DNA of 64,000 nucleotides from Pseudobutyrivibrio ruminis DSM 9787 (GTDB lineage Bacteria > Bacillota > Clostridia > Lachnospirales > Lachnospiraceae), in the NCBI RefSeq assembly GCF_900218035.1, contig NZ_OBMR01000003.1, positions 186,001-250,000 on the forward strand. Reading direction: 5' to 3'. The translations under genes were made by a program, and so were the position numbers. A model generated the notes under the pieces. It was not told where the DNA came from and did no database searches. It saw nothing but the letters and a program-made list of their open reading frames with translations. Below are positions 1 through 9,224 of the stretch, piece by piece; position 1 is the stretch's first letter; the number at the start of each line of letters is the position of its first letter.

Positions 1-918
1 GGATTTGTTAACGGAGTACTTAGAAACATTTCCAGACAAAAATCAGAAGTTAAGTTTACAGATTTGTGCACAAAGTACTCTATGCCACAGTGGATTGTGG
101 ACAAGTGGACTTCAGAGTATGGCAAAGAACAGACAGAAGAAATCCTCAAGGGATTCTACGAGCCACAGGATCTTTGCATCAGGGTTAACCTTAGCAAAGT
201 GACCAGGGAAGAACTGAAAGAGAAATTGGAAAGCAGAAATATTTCAGTACGTATATGCGATACAATCGACAGCGCATGCTACATCAATGGATATGATTCT
301 CTGGCAAGTATTCCTGAGTTTAATCAAGGACTTTTCTATATTCAGGATTATTCTTCACAGCTTGTACCATACAGGGCAGGCATCAAGGATACTGATAAAG
401 TCATAGATGTGTGCGCAGCACCAGGAGGCAAGGCACTTCATGCGGCGCAGATTGCTTCCCAAGGAAGTGTAGAAGCAAGAGACCTTACCGAGGCAAAGGT
501 TTCACTTATAAATGAAAACATACAGCGTACTGGGGCTACAAACATCACCGCCAAGCAGTGGGATGCCACAGAATTTGACCAGGCAGCAGAAAATCAGTAT
601 GATGTGATAATTGCTGATTTGCCATGTTCAGGTCTTGGTATTATCAGAAAGAAGCCGGATATTAAATACAATCAGACAGAAGAAAGCTTGAATGAGCTGG
701 TACAGCTTCAGGCAAATATTCTAGATACTGTTTGTAAGTACGTAAAGGCCGGCGGAACATTGTGCTATAGCACATGTACTATTAACAAAGATGAAAACGA
801 AAATCAGGTAAGCAACTTCTTATCATCACATAAGGACTTTACAATGGTTAACATGGAACAGCTATTGCCTGATTCTAGTCACGATGGATTTTTTATATGT
901 GTAATGAAAAAGAACTAG
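1..918 (+). CDS. rsmB: 16S rRNA m5C methyltransferase RsmB, 3' part
   Basis: Reading frame is open from base 1, so the gene starts upstream of the window; 305 codons remain of a family usually near 440. The first residues (GFVNGVLRNISR) match the end of the NusB-like/linker part of RsmB, followed by the Rossmann methyltransferase domain. Visible motifs: SAM-binding DVCAAPGGK, the DLPCSGLG catalytic cysteine motif and the second cysteine in CYSTCT. The enzyme methylates C967 of 16S rRNA (E. coli numbering). The 3' end overlaps rlmN by 22 nt, so the two rRNA methyltransferases are probably co-translated. Confidence 0.93.
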   Translation, partial: GFVNGVLRNISRQKSEVKFTDLCTKYSMPQWIVDKWTSEYGKEQTEEILKGFYEPQDLCIRVNLSKVTREELKEKLESRNISVRICDTIDSACYINGYDSLASIPEFNQGLFYIQDYSSQLVPYRAGIKDTDKVIDVCAAPGGKALHAAQIASQGSVEARDLTEAKVSLINENIQRTGATNITAKQWDATEFDQAAENQYDVIIADLPCSGLGIIRKKPDIKYNQTEESLNELVQLQANILDTVCKYVKAGGTLCYSTCTINKDENENQVSNFLSSHKDFTMVNMEQLLPDSSHDGFFICVMKKN

Positions 919-1970
919 TAGACCTTAGGTCGCTAAATTTAAATGAACTAACAGAATTTGTTACAGCTGACTTGGGAGAGCCAAAGTTTAGAGCAAAGCA
1001 GCTTTATGAGTGGATGCATCAGCATTTGGCGCAGGATTATGACGAGATGAAAAACATTCCAAAGTCTCTCAAGGAAAAGCTTGCAGACAGATGCAACTAC
1101 CATCCATTGAAGCAGATTGATTTGCAGGTTTCCAAAATCGATGGTACTCGCAAATACCTTTTTGAGCTTTATGATGGAGAAATGGTAGAGAGTGTTTGGA
1201 TGAGCTACAAGCATGGCAACTCTGTGTGTATCAGCTCTCAGGTTGGATGTAAAATGGGATGCCGTTTCTGTGCATCTACACTCAACGGATGGGTGAGAAA
1301 CCTGACAGCTTCAGAGATGCTTGGACAGATTTATGCCATCCAAAGGGATACAGGAGAGCGTGTTTCAAACTTGGTTGTTATGGGCACAGGCGAGCCAATG
1401 GACAACTATGATAATATAGTTAAATTTGTTAGACTATTATCAGATGAAAATGGACTGAATATCTCACAGCGAAATATCACAGTCAGCACATGCGGTATTG
1501 TTCCTCGCATAAAGCAGCTTGCGGATGAGGATTTGACAATCACACTTGCCATTTCTTTGCATGCGCCAAACCAGCAGAAGCGAGCAGAGCTTATGCCAAT
1601 TGCAAACAAGTATGAGATTCACGAGTTAATCGATGCTTGTGAATACTATTTCAACAAGACAGGTCGAAGAATCACCTTCGAATATTCTCTTGTTGGTGGT
1701 GTCAATGATAGAGATCAGGATGCCACAGAATTAGGTGAATTAATAGGCCATCTTAACTGCCATGTAAACCTTATTCCGGTGAACCCAATTAAGGAGCGCG
1801 ATTTCGTTTCACCAAGCATGGACAGGGCCTATGCATTCCAAAAAAAGATTGAAAAATACGTGAATAATGCTACTATTAGAAGGGAAATGGGTCGCGATAT
1901 TGACGGGGCCTGTGGACAACTTAGAAAGCGAACAATGGACGCAAAAGACGCTTCGAAAGGGACTACTTAA
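897..1970 (+). CDS. rlmN: 23S rRNA/tRNA A2503 methyltransferase RlmN
   Basis: Radical SAM enzyme that makes m2A2503 in 23S rRNA (and m2A37 in some tRNAs). The 357 residues match the family length. The CxxxCxxC iron-sulfur motif is at C118, C122, C125; the methyl-carrying cysteine near the C-terminus is C339 (GACGQLRKR). The GTGEPMDNYDN motif is typical of RlmN rather than Cfr. The start lies inside the end of rsmB, and the stop overlaps the next ATG (TAATG), so it sits in the middle of a translationally coupled operon. Confidence 0.96.
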   Translation: MCNEKELVDLRSLNLNELTEFVTADLGEPKFRAKQLYEWMHQHLAQDYDEMKNIPKSLKEKLADRCNYHPLKQIDLQVSKIDGTRKYLFELYDGEMVESVWMSYKHGNSVCISSQVGCKMGCRFCASTLNGWVRNLTASEMLGQIYAIQRDTGERVSNLVVMGTGEPMDNYDNIVKFVRLLSDENGLNISQRNITVSTCGIVPRIKQLADEDLTITLAISLHAPNQQKRAELMPIANKYEIHELIDACEYYFNKTGRRITFEYSLVGGVNDRDQDATELGELIGHLNCHVNLIPVNPIKERDFVSPSMDRAYAFQKKIEKYVNNATIRREMGRDIDGACGQLRKRTMDAKDASKGTT

Positions 1971-2689
1971 TGATAAGCTATGAAAAAACTGATGTCGGTG
2001 TCAAGAGAAAGGTAAATCAAGACACTATCTATGCATCTGATGCAAGGGTTGGAAAGCTTCCAAACCTTTACATTGTGGCCGATGGCATGGGTGGAGAATT
2101 GGCAGGTGATTATGCTTCTGCAAAATGCGTGGAAATCATAATCGATTCAATTACCAATTCAAATGAGCTTGAGACTGTCAGAATCTTAGAGCAGGCAATT
2201 CAGACAGCAAACAACCGCATATTTACAGAGTCTCATAAGGATTCTAGCAAAACTGGTATGGGGACTACTTTGGTCTTGGCTACAGTTTTTGATGGACACC
2301 TTTATGTGGCAAATGTGGGCGATAGTAGACTCTATGTTGCTAATGGAGCAATGCTAAAGCAGGTTACAAAAGACCACTCTGTTGTTGCTGAACTAGTTAG
2401 AACTGGTGAGTTAGATAAAGACGATGCTAAATATGACAAACGTAAGAACATGATTACTCGAGCTATCGGGGCCGAAGAAACTATTACACCAGATTATTTT
2501 GATGTGGAAATCAGCGGTAATGAACACATCCTTCTTTGTTCAGATGGATTGACCAATATGGTCGAGGATCAGGAAATATTCGAGATTCTCACATCTGAGG
2601 AAAACATCGAAAGCAGGGCAAACAAGCTCGTTGAGCGTGCCAATGCAAATGGTGGCAAAGACAATGTTTCAGTTATTATTATCGAATAA
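1970..2689 (+). CDS. PP2C-family Ser/Thr protein phosphatase
   Basis: A 239-residue PPM/PP2C phosphatase (PrpC/Stp type), the usual partner of the PASTA kinase that follows. Metal-binding motifs are visible: VNQD near residue 17, ADGMGG near 37, LCSDGLT near 190 and DNVS at the C-terminus. It should dephosphorylate Ser/Thr targets of the kinase and the kinase itself. Start overlaps the rlmN stop; the kinase ATG is 26 nt downstream. The pairing of rlmN, phosphatase, PASTA kinase, rsgA and rpe is the standard Firmicute order. Confidence 0.94.
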   Translation: MISYEKTDVGVKRKVNQDTIYASDARVGKLPNLYIVADGMGGELAGDYASAKCVEIIIDSITNSNELETVRILEQAIQTANNRIFTESHKDSSKTGMGTTLVLATVFDGHLYVANVGDSRLYVANGAMLKQVTKDHSVVAELVRTGELDKDDAKYDKRKNMITRAIGAEETITPDYFDVEISGNEHILLCSDGLTNMVEDQEIFEILTSEENIESRANKLVERANANGGKDNVSVIIIE

Positions 2690-2715
2690 GGAATAGGTTG
2701 TATAAAGGAGAATAC

Positions 2716-4716
2716 ATGATTACACAAGGCGTATTTATAGCGGACAGATATGAAGTAATAGATAGAGTTGGATCAGGCGGAATGTCTGATGTTTATCGTG
2801 CAAAGGACCACATTCTTGGTCGTGAAGTTGCAATAAAAATATTAAAGCAGGAATTTTCCGAGGATGCTACTTTCGTAGCAAAGTTCAGAACTGAGGCTCA
2901 GTCAGCAGCAGGTCTTGAACATCCAAATATCGTTAATATATATGATGTAGGTTCTGAAAACGGAATGTACTTCATCGTTATGGAGTATGTAGAGGGCATT
3001 ACTCTCAAGACATACATCGAGAAAAAGGGACAGCTCAATTTCAAGGAAGCTATCTCAATTGCCATTCAGGTTGGTCGTGGTATCGAGGCTGCTCATCAAA
3101 AGGGCATTATCCATCGTGATATTAAGCCACAGAACATTATCATTTCCACAGAAGGAAAGGTTAAGGTTACAGATTTTGGTATTGCTCATGCAGCAAGCTC
3201 AAACACAATCCACGCTGATGTGATGGGTTCGGTTCACTATTCATCACCAGAGCAGGCTAGAAATGGTTTTGTTGATGGAAAGAGTGATATTTATTCACTT
3301 GGTATTGTTATGTACGAAATGGTTACAGGCCGTGTTCCATTCGATGGAGACAATACAGTTGCAATTGCAATCCAGCATTTACAGGAGGAGATGGTAGCAC
3401 CTTCAGCATATGCTCCAGACCTTCCAATTTCACTTGAGAAAATCATCCTCAAGGCTACAATGAAGTCGCCAGATAGAAGATATCCTACTATCTCAGACAT
3501 GCTTATCGATTTAAAGAGAGCACTTGTTAGCCCTAATGAGGATTTTGTTACAATCGTCGGTGCAGCAGACCTTGGACAGACAAAGGTAATGCCAAGAGTT
3601 CCAGCAGAGACAGAGGAATCAATCACAAAGAAGGCCGCCGCAGCTCTTATCTTCGATGATGAATATGATGACGAAGAAGAGTACTATGATGACGATGAAT
3701 ACTACGATGATGACGATTATTATGACGACGATGACGAGGATGAAGAAGATTCTAAGATGGATAGAATCATGACATTCGCAGGCATTGGTGTTGGTGTTGT
3801 TATCGTTGCTATCTTAGTTGCTATTCTTGGAAATGTATTTGGCGTTTTCAACTTTGGCGCAAAGAAAGTAACAATGGTTAATGTTGTTGGTTCATCTTAT
3901 GAGGCAGCTGTTGAACAGCTTGAAGGCCTTGGTCTTGATACAGAGGACAATATTGTTGTTTCATACGAGGAAAACGAAGATTATGCTGATGGCACAGTTA
4001 TTTACCAGTCAGTAGCAGAGGGCGAGGAGTTCTCTCTTAAAGATACACTCAGACTAACAGTATCAGGAGCAGATTCATCAGAATCAGGTTCAACAGATAC
4101 ATCAACTGATGGTTCAAGCAGTACAGGTACAGATAGTTCAAACAGCTCTAATAGCTCAGGCAGCTCAAGTAGCTCTAACAGCTCAAGTAGTTCAAGTAGC
4201 TCAAGCAACTCTAGCAAGGAAAACAGTTCATCTTCAACAGATACAAAGACAGATTCTGATTCCACAGTTGCAGTACCAAGCGTTGTTGGACTTACACAGG
4301 CAGAAGCTACTACTGTTTTAGATGCAAAGGGTATCGTTGTTACTAGCACAACTCAGGAGTACTCAGATGAGGTTACTTCTGGTTCGGTAATTAGCCAGTC
4401 AATCGAAGCTGGTGAAATGGTTGCACCAAACACAAGCATTTCACTTGTAATCAGCAAGGGTAAAAAAGAGACAACATACAGCTATACAGTATCAAATCCA
4501 TTTGATGGTCCATGTACATACTCAATAGCTGAGACAAATCAGTCAGGTAGCATTCCAAAGAATGGTGCAATCAATATTAGTAAGTCACCAAAGTCATCGC
4601 TTACTATTACTTTGACTTATACTCCTACAATTACTGCATCAGATGGAAGCACAGTTTCTCTTGATGACAAGACTGAAACAAAAACTGAAACAATAAATGG
4701 TACAGTTGAGCAATAA
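2716..4716 (+). CDS. prkC: PASTA-domain Ser/Thr kinase (PrkC type)
   Basis: Membrane Ser/Thr kinase of 666 residues. I choose ATG 2716 (AAAGGAG at 2704-2710) over an upstream TTG at 2698. Kinase domain: glycine loop GSGGMSD, VAIKIL lysine, catalytic HRD at 133-135, then DFG. After it comes a very acidic Asp/Glu/Tyr tract at about 314-345, one membrane segment at about 350-375, a first PASTA repeat, a serine-rich linker of about 45 residues, a second PASTA repeat and a non-PASTA C-terminal domain. PASTA repeats bind muropeptides, so it should sense cell-wall state. Two PASTA repeats split by a serine tract is less usual than the tandem arrangement. Confidence 0.95.
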   Translation: MITQGVFIADRYEVIDRVGSGGMSDVYRAKDHILGREVAIKILKQEFSEDATFVAKFRTEAQSAAGLEHPNIVNIYDVGSENGMYFIVMEYVEGITLKTYIEKKGQLNFKEAISIAIQVGRGIEAAHQKGIIHRDIKPQNIIISTEGKVKVTDFGIAHAASSNTIHADVMGSVHYSSPEQARNGFVDGKSDIYSLGIVMYEMVTGRVPFDGDNTVAIAIQHLQEEMVAPSAYAPDLPISLEKIILKATMKSPDRRYPTISDMLIDLKRALVSPNEDFVTIVGAADLGQTKVMPRVPAETEESITKKAAAALIFDDEYDDEEEYYDDDEYYDDDDYYDDDDEDEEDSKMDRIMTFAGIGVGVVIVAILVAILGNVFGVFNFGAKKVTMVNVVGSSYEAAVEQLEGLGLDTEDNIVVSYEENEDYADGTVIYQSVAEGEEFSLKDTLRLTVSGADSSESGSTDTSTDGSSSTGTDSSNSSNSSGSSSSSNSSSSSSSSSNSSKENSSSSTDTKTDSDSTVAVPSVVGLTQAEATTVLDAKGIVVTSTTQEYSDEVTSGSVISQSIEAGEMVAPNTSISLVISKGKKETTYSYTVSNPFDGPCTYSIAETNQSGSIPKNGAINISKSPKSSLTITLTYTPTITASDGSTVSLDDKTETKTETINGTVEQ

Positions 4717-5603
4717 TGACAGGAAAAATAATTAAAGGTATCGCCGGGTTCTACTACGTATACGTGGAGGATCAGGGCGTATACGAGTGCAAGGCCAAGG
4801 GAGCCTTCAGAAAAGATAAAATTAAGCCTTTGGTAGGAGATGACGTTACGATTGACGTCATCTCTTCAGAGGAAATGACGGGCAATGTTATAAGCATTTT
4901 GCCGCGAAAGTCTGAGCTTATCAGACCGGCTGTTGCAAATGTTGATCAAGCATTGCTCATTTTTGCAACTAAAAATCCTGAGCCAAATCTTAATCTTTTG
5001 GACAGATTCCTCTGTATGATGGAAGAGCAGGATTTGCCTATCGTCATATGCTTCAACAAAGAAGACATAGCAGACGATGGCTTTGAAGAGAGAATGCGGG
5101 CTACTTACGAAAATGCAGGATACAAAGTTATTTTCTGTTCTGCAAAAAACGACGAGGGCATAGATGGCATTCGAGAAATATTAAAAGGCAAAACATCTAC
5201 CGTTGCAGGACCATCCGGTGTTGGCAAAAGCTCCATAGTCAATAAACTGACTGAGGGTCAGACCATGGAAACCGGAGAGGTTTCTGAAAAAATCGGTAGA
5301 GGAAAACATACGACACGTCATTCCGAGCTTTTATATTTAGGTGACGACACATTCATTATGGACACACCAGGTTTCTCATCTTTGTTTGTTCCAAAGATAG
5401 AGCCTGTGGATTTATATACTTTATTTCCAGAGTTTATTGAGCCAGCTTCTTACTGCAAGTTTACAGGCTGTGCTCACGACAAGGAGCCTAGCTGCGGCGT
5501 AAAAGATGCAGTAGCATCTGGTAAAATCGCAGCCAGCAGATACGAGAACTACCTTCAGATTTATTCTGAAATGGTTAATGAAAGGAATAATAAATACAGG
5601 TAA
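4716..5603 (+). CDS. rsgA: Ribosome small-subunit GTPase RsgA
   Basis: Circularly permuted GTPase that acts in late 30S assembly. 295 residues: OB fold (about 1-65), then the permuted G domain with NKED (G4) before the Walker A GPSGVGKS at about 166-173 and DTPG (G3) after it. The C-terminal zinc knuckle has C-x4-C-x-H-x5-C spacing near residues 247-260. The start overlaps the kinase stop (TAATG), and the gene ends by overlapping rpe in the same way. Confidence 0.96.
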   Translation: MTGKIIKGIAGFYYVYVEDQGVYECKAKGAFRKDKIKPLVGDDVTIDVISSEEMTGNVISILPRKSELIRPAVANVDQALLIFATKNPEPNLNLLDRFLCMMEEQDLPIVICFNKEDIADDGFEERMRATYENAGYKVIFCSAKNDEGIDGIREILKGKTSTVAGPSGVGKSSIVNKLTEGQTMETGEVSEKIGRGKHTTRHSELLYLGDDTFIMDTPGFSSLFVPKIEPVDLYTLFPEFIEPASYCKFTGCAHDKEPSCGVKDAVASGKIAASRYENYLQIYSEMVNERNNKYR

Positions 5604-6262
5604 TGATTATGGAAAAATGTTTAGCACCTTCAATTTTGTCAGCGGATTTTGGAATTTTAAAACAACAGCTCGAGGTTATTGATGAGGCTGGAGCGCAGTA
5701 CGTTCATTTCGATGTAATGGACGGCGTTTTTGTGCCAAGCATTAGCTTTGGACTTCCTGTTCTAAAGACAATTCGTAAATACACAGACAGAATGATGGAT
5801 GTGCATTTGATGATAGTGGATCCTGAGCGTTACGTTAAGGATTTTGCTGAGGCAGGAGCGGATATTATTACAGTTCATGCTGAGGCTTGTAAGCATTTGG
5901 ATGCAACGATTGAATTGATTAAGGCCAGTGGTGCTATGGCCGGTGTAGCAATCAATCCAGCAACTCCACTTAGTGCAATTAGCCATGTTTTGGAAAGGGT
6001 AGATATGGTTCTCATCATGACAGTCAATCCAGGTTTTGGTGGACAGTCATTGATTCCATACACACTTGATAAGGTAAGAGAGCTATCACAGCTTTTAAAT
6101 CAAAAGGGATTAAAGATTGATATCGAAGTTGATGGTGGCATTAATAAAGACACTATTGATGATGCTTTAGATGCAGGAGCCAATATTATCGTAGCTGGCT
6201 CAGCTGTGTTTAACGGCGATATTTCAGCAAACGTTGAAGCTCTTATGGAGAAAATGCGATGA
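5603..6262 (+). CDS. rpe: Ribulose-phosphate 3-epimerase
   Basis: TIM-barrel epimerase interconverting ribulose 5-phosphate and xylulose 5-phosphate. 219 residues, family-typical. Seen: SILSADF at the N-terminus, FDVMDG (catalytic Asp), VHLMI, NPGFGGQ and VDGGI (second catalytic Asp). The start could be the ATG at 5603 (overlapping the rsgA stop) or the one at 5609; the first fits the coupling used throughout this operon. The 3' end overlaps the next gene by 4 nt. Confidence 0.95.
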   Translation: MIMEKCLAPSILSADFGILKQQLEVIDEAGAQYVHFDVMDGVFVPSISFGLPVLKTIRKYTDRMMDVHLMIVDPERYVKDFAEAGADIITVHAEACKHLDATIELIKASGAMAGVAINPATPLSAISHVLERVDMVLIMTVNPGFGGQSLIPYTLDKVRELSQLLNQKGLKIDIEVDGGINKDTIDDALDAGANIIVAGSAVFNGDISANVEALMEKMR

Positions 6263-6933
6263 TAGTTATAATTGGTGGCGGTAGCATCAATACAAGCTTT
6301 GCAAAAGAATTCATTGATAGGCTAGATAAATCTTCATTAAGCATAATGGCATGTGACAGTGGCTATGAAAACTGTCTTGCCATTGGCTTAGAGCCTGATA
6401 TAGTGATTGGAGATTTTGATTCAATATCTAGGGAAGCATACGAAAAGCTTCAGCGCAGCAATGCCGAGGTAATCAAGCTCAATCCTGTAAAGGATGATAC
6501 AGATATTGAAGCAGCCGTAAATATAGCAATTCATAAAACTTCCTTCGGGGAGTTTATTTATATTTTAGGAGGCACAGGCAAACGCCTTGATCACTTCCTT
6601 GGAAATGTAAATCTTCTTGGCTTGGGCTGTTTGAAGCAGCGTAAAGTTGTAATCGTGGATGAGTACAATTATATTCAAATGATTTCTGCAGGTCAGACTC
6701 TAAGCCTTAGCAGAGAGGGAGAGGAAGCACAATTTGGTCATTATGTTTCAGTTTTCCCTTATGGAGGCAAGGCTACGGGAGTGACTATGACAGGTTTCAA
6801 ATATCCTTTGGAAAATGCAACCATAGAAGGGTTTAATACCTTGACAGTTAGTAACGAACTGATTGAATCATCTGGCAGTATTACATTAAAAGAAGGATAT
6901 TTAATAGTGTGTGAGACAAGAGATGCAATTTAG
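6259..6933 (+). CDS. thiN: Thiamine diphosphokinase
   Basis: Makes thiamine diphosphate from thiamine and ATP. 224 residues with GDFDS, KDDTD and the GGTGKRLDH motif characteristic of the family; a C-terminal beta-sandwich binds thiamine. Last gene of the operon: an intrinsic terminator overlaps its stop codon. No TPP riboswitch is expected or seen, because the gene is translated from the upstream operon. Confidence 0.93.
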   Translation: MIVIIGGGSINTSFAKEFIDRLDKSSLSIMACDSGYENCLAIGLEPDIVIGDFDSISREAYEKLQRSNAEVIKLNPVKDDTDIEAAVNIAIHKTSFGEFIYILGGTGKRLDHFLGNVNLLGLGCLKQRKVVIVDEYNYIQMISAGQTLSLSREGEEAQFGHYVSVFPYGGKATGVTMTGFKYPLENATIEGFNTLTVSNELIESSGSITLKEGYLIVCETRDAI

Positions 6934-6946
6934 CATCTCTTTTTTA
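6918..6946 (+). terminator. Intrinsic terminator of the rsmB-thiN operon
   Basis: Nine-base-pair stem AAGAGATGC/GCATCTCTT with a 6-nt loop followed by a T run. The thiN stop codon lies in the loop and right arm. Confidence 0.85.
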
Positions 6947-6980
6947 ATGAGAAGATTTCTTAATAAGGCTAAAAGATGCA

Positions 6981-7041
6981 AACACCTATTGACCTAGTAG
7001 GTGTTTGGTGATATCTTCATTAACAGACTAGGTTACTAGGT
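6981..7041 (+). promoter_or_regulatory. nifS promoter with Rrf2-type operator
   Basis: TTGACC (6989-6994), 17-nt spacer, TATCTT (7012-7017). The -35 lies inside a dyad, AACACCTA / TAGGTGTT (6981-6988 and 6998-7005), which also contains the 11-bp palindrome ACCTAGTAGGT. A second related sequence, CTAGGTTACTAGGTA, follows at about 7027-7041. The same dyad recurs at 9187-9202, 9908-9926, 13912-13930 and 48291-48308, always on a promoter. Confidence 0.82.
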
Positions 7042-7083
7042 AAAAGGAGCAACTTAGAATAATGTTAAAGAAAGGTAGTAGTT

Positions 7084-8292
7084 ATGTTTGTATATGCAGA
7101 TAATGCAGCGACAACAGCTGTTAGTAAAAAAGTAGTGGATGCCATGCTTCCATATTTCACAGAAGTTTATGGAAATCCATCAAGCCTTTATTCAGTAGGT
7201 CAGAAGGCTAAGGAAGTATTAGAAGAATCGAGAGAAAAGGTGGCAGCTATTTTAGGTGCCAAGCCTAGAGAGATATATTTTACATCAGGCGGAAGTGAGG
7301 CAGATAATCAGGCAATTATGTCTGCAGCAAAAGCAGGTGCAAAGAAGGGCAAGAAACATATTATTTCATCAAAGTTTGAGCATCATGCAGTGCTTCACAC
7401 ACTTCAGGCATTGGAGAAGGAAGGATTTGAAATCACACTTGTGGATGTACATGAGAATGGTGTGATAGATCCAAAGGAAATCGAGGATGCAATACGTGAG
7501 GATACAGCACTTGTTACTATCATGTATGCCAACAATGAAATCGGAACAATTCAGCCAATCGCAGAAATCGGAAGAATCTGTCGTGAGAAGAAGGTATGGT
7601 TCCATACAGATGCAGTTCAGGCTATTAGCCATGTTCACATCAATGTTGAAGAGCAGAATATTGATATGCTTTCAATTTCTGCCCACAAGTTCCATGGCCC
7701 AAAGGGTGTAGGTGTTCTTTATGTAAAGGGCGGTATCCCAGTGTCTAACGTAATCTACGGTGGAGCTCAGGAAAGAGGAAAGAGAGCAGGCACAGAAAAC
7801 CTTGCAGGCATTGTAGGACTTACTGTTGCACTTGAGGATGCTGTTGCAAATATCGACGCAAATAATGAGCATCTTGCACCTCTTCAGGAAAGACTTATCC
7901 AGGGATTATCTCAGATTCCATACTCAGAGTTAAATGGAGACAGACACGCAAGAGTTACATCAAATGTAAACTTCTGCTTTGAGGGAATTGAGGGAGAATC
8001 ACTTTTACTATTACTTGACGACAAGGGCGTGGCAGTTTCATCAGGCTCAGCTTGTACATCAGGCTCACTTGATCCAAGCCATGTACTTCTTGCAATTGGC
8101 AGACCACACGAGGTAGCTCACGGCTCACTAAGAATTTCACTTGGCGAGGATGCAACAGAAGAGCAGGTAGACTACATTATTAAATCAGTAGCTGAGGTAA
8201 TAGAGTACCTTAGAAGCTTTTCACCATTCTGGGGTGATTTAATTAGCGGTAAGAGAAATCACGTTTTTGCAGAGCACAAAGAAATCGCTTAA
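7084..8292 (+). CDS. nifS: Cysteine desulfurase (NifS/IscS type)
   Basis: PLP enzyme that takes sulfur from cysteine for Fe-S cluster and thiolation pathways. 402 residues. The PLP lysine is K202 in SAHKFHG and the catalytic cysteine C324 in [10 protein letters not shown], on a long loop as in the NifS/IscS group. It is followed after 26 nt by the scaffold gene, forming a minimal nifS-iscU operon, and faces the Rrf2 regulator. Control by that regulator is inferred from the operator over its promoter. Confidence 0.95.
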   Translation: MFVYADNAATTAVSKKVVDAMLPYFTEVYGNPSSLYSVGQKAKEVLEESREKVAAILGAKPREIYFTSGGSEADNQAIMSAAKAGAKKGKKHIISSKFEHHAVLHTLQALEKEGFEITLVDVHENGVIDPKEIEDAIREDTALVTIMYANNEIGTIQPIAEIGRICREKKVWFHTDAVQAISHVHINVEEQNIDMLSISAHKFHGPKGVGVLYVKGGIPVSNVIYGGAQERGKRAGTENLAGIVGLTVALEDAVANIDANNEHLAPLQERLIQGLSQIPYSELNGDRHARVTSNVNFCFEGIEGESLLLLLDDKGVAVSSGSACTSGSLDPSHVLLAIGRPHEVAHGSLRISLGEDATEEQVDYIIKSVAEVIEYLRSFSPFWGDLISGKRNHVFAEHKEIA

Positions 8293-8318
8293 ATACACAA
8301 GAGAGAAGGAGTAGAAAG

Positions 8319-8756
8319 ATGGCATTATATAGCGAAAAGGTCATGGACCATTTTAGAAACCCAAGAAATGTAGGAGTTATTGAAGACGCCGATGGAGTAG
8401 GTGAAGTAGGAAATCCAGTCTGTGGCGATATCATGAAAATATATCTTAAGATTAATGACCAGCAGATTATCGATGACGTTAAGTTTGAGACATTTGGATG
8501 TGGTAGCGCCATTGCATCAAGCTCAATGGCAACAGAACTTATTATGGGAAAGCCGGTATCAGAAGCTTTACAGCTTACTAACAAGGCTGTTACTGAGGCA
8601 CTAGATGGGCTTCCACCACACAAGCTTCACTGTTCAGTTCTTGCTGAAGAAGCAATAAAATCTGCTGTAAAGGACTACTACGACAAAAATGACATAGAGT
8701 ACGATCCAGCAGATTTTCCTGAAGAGCATGATTGTGAAGCTTGTCACGTAAACTAA
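8319..8756 (+). CDS. iscU: Fe-S cluster scaffold IscU/NifU-N
   Basis: 145-residue scaffold on which NifS-derived sulfur and iron are assembled. The three ligand cysteines are C35 (GNPVCGD, with the conserved D37), C61 (FGCGSA) and C105 (HKLHCSV). The C-terminal tail has two further cysteines and an acidic stretch not needed by the family. RBS AGAAGGAG precedes the ATG. The 3' end overlaps the convergent regulator gene by 4 nt. Confidence 0.95.
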   Translation: MALYSEKVMDHFRNPRNVGVIEDADGVGEVGNPVCGDIMKIYLKINDQQIIDDVKFETFGCGSAIASSSMATELIMGKPVSEALQLTNKAVTEALDGLPPHKLHCSVLAEEAIKSAVKDYYDKNDIEYDPADFPEEHDCEACHVN

Positions 8757-9157
8757 GCTTCGTTTACAAGATCACTGAGTTTCTTTCCATAGAAGAAATC
8801 ACGTTCTAACAAATAAAACTCGGTCCACATAGGAAGAGTTTTGCATACACCTTCACGAGGGCAGTCTTTTGCACCGTCGGCTAAGCAAGCCACAGGAGCA
8901 AGGCTGCCTTCAAGCAATTCTATAATCTCACCAATAGAATATTCCTCAGGCTTTCTGGTAAGACGATATCCACCGCCTTTTCCACTAACTCCAGACACAA
9001 GGCCACCTTTAACCAATTCCTTAACTATTATTTCCAAATACTTCTTAGAAATATCCTGGCGCTCAGCAATATCCTTAAGTGGAATGTAAGCCTCGCTATC
9101 CTGCTGCGCCAAGTCTATCATTACACGAAGTGCATATCTACCTTTAGTACTAAACAT
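8753..9157 (-). CDS. Rrf2-family transcriptional regulator (CymR/IscR-like)
   Basis: 134-residue Rrf2 regulator. ATG 9157 is chosen because AAGGAGG stands just upstream; an in-frame GTG at 9178 would include the RBS in the coding region. Winged-helix motif at about 26-66 (IPLKDIAERQDISKKYLE, then GKGGGYRL). Cysteines C91, C99 and C105 stand where IscR has its [2Fe-2S] ligands, which suggests a cluster, although spacing C-x7-C-x5-C differs slightly from IscR. The sites it would bind lie on genes for cysteine desulfuration, cystine import, cysteine synthesis and methionine synthesis, so its job resembles CymR. Its own promoter carries the operator, implying autoregulation. Confidence 0.9.
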   Translation of the reverse strand: MFSTKGRYALRVMIDLAQQDSEAYIPLKDIAERQDISKKYLEIIVKELVKGGLVSGVSGKGGGYRLTRKPEEYSIGEIIELLEGSLAPVACLADGAKDCPREGVCKTLPMWTEFYLLERDFFYGKKLSDLVNEA

Positions 9158-9179
9158 ATCGTACCTCCTTAATAACACT

Positions 9180-9208
9180 ATAATATCCTAGGTAAATAGG
9201 TAAATCAA
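9180..9208 (-). promoter_or_regulatory. Autoregulated promoter of the Rrf2 gene
   Basis: On the minus strand: TTGATT (9203-9208), exactly 17 nt, TATTAT (9180-9185). The spacer consists of the operator, with ACCTA and TAGG arms (plus-strand CCTAGGTAAATAGGT at 9187-9201). A bound Rrf2 dimer would cover the promoter. Confidence 0.8.
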
Positions 9209-9224
9209 GGGGGGAGTGTGTCCT

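Noticed and set aside
4002-4349. Long minus-strand frame opposite the serine-rich part of the PASTA kinase
   Set aside because: It is the antisense of serine codons giving Leu/Glu repeats; no RBS and no sign of a gene.
8243-8623. 126-codon minus-strand frame over iscU
   Set aside because: It overlaps an unmistakable scaffold gene and has no recognisable features.
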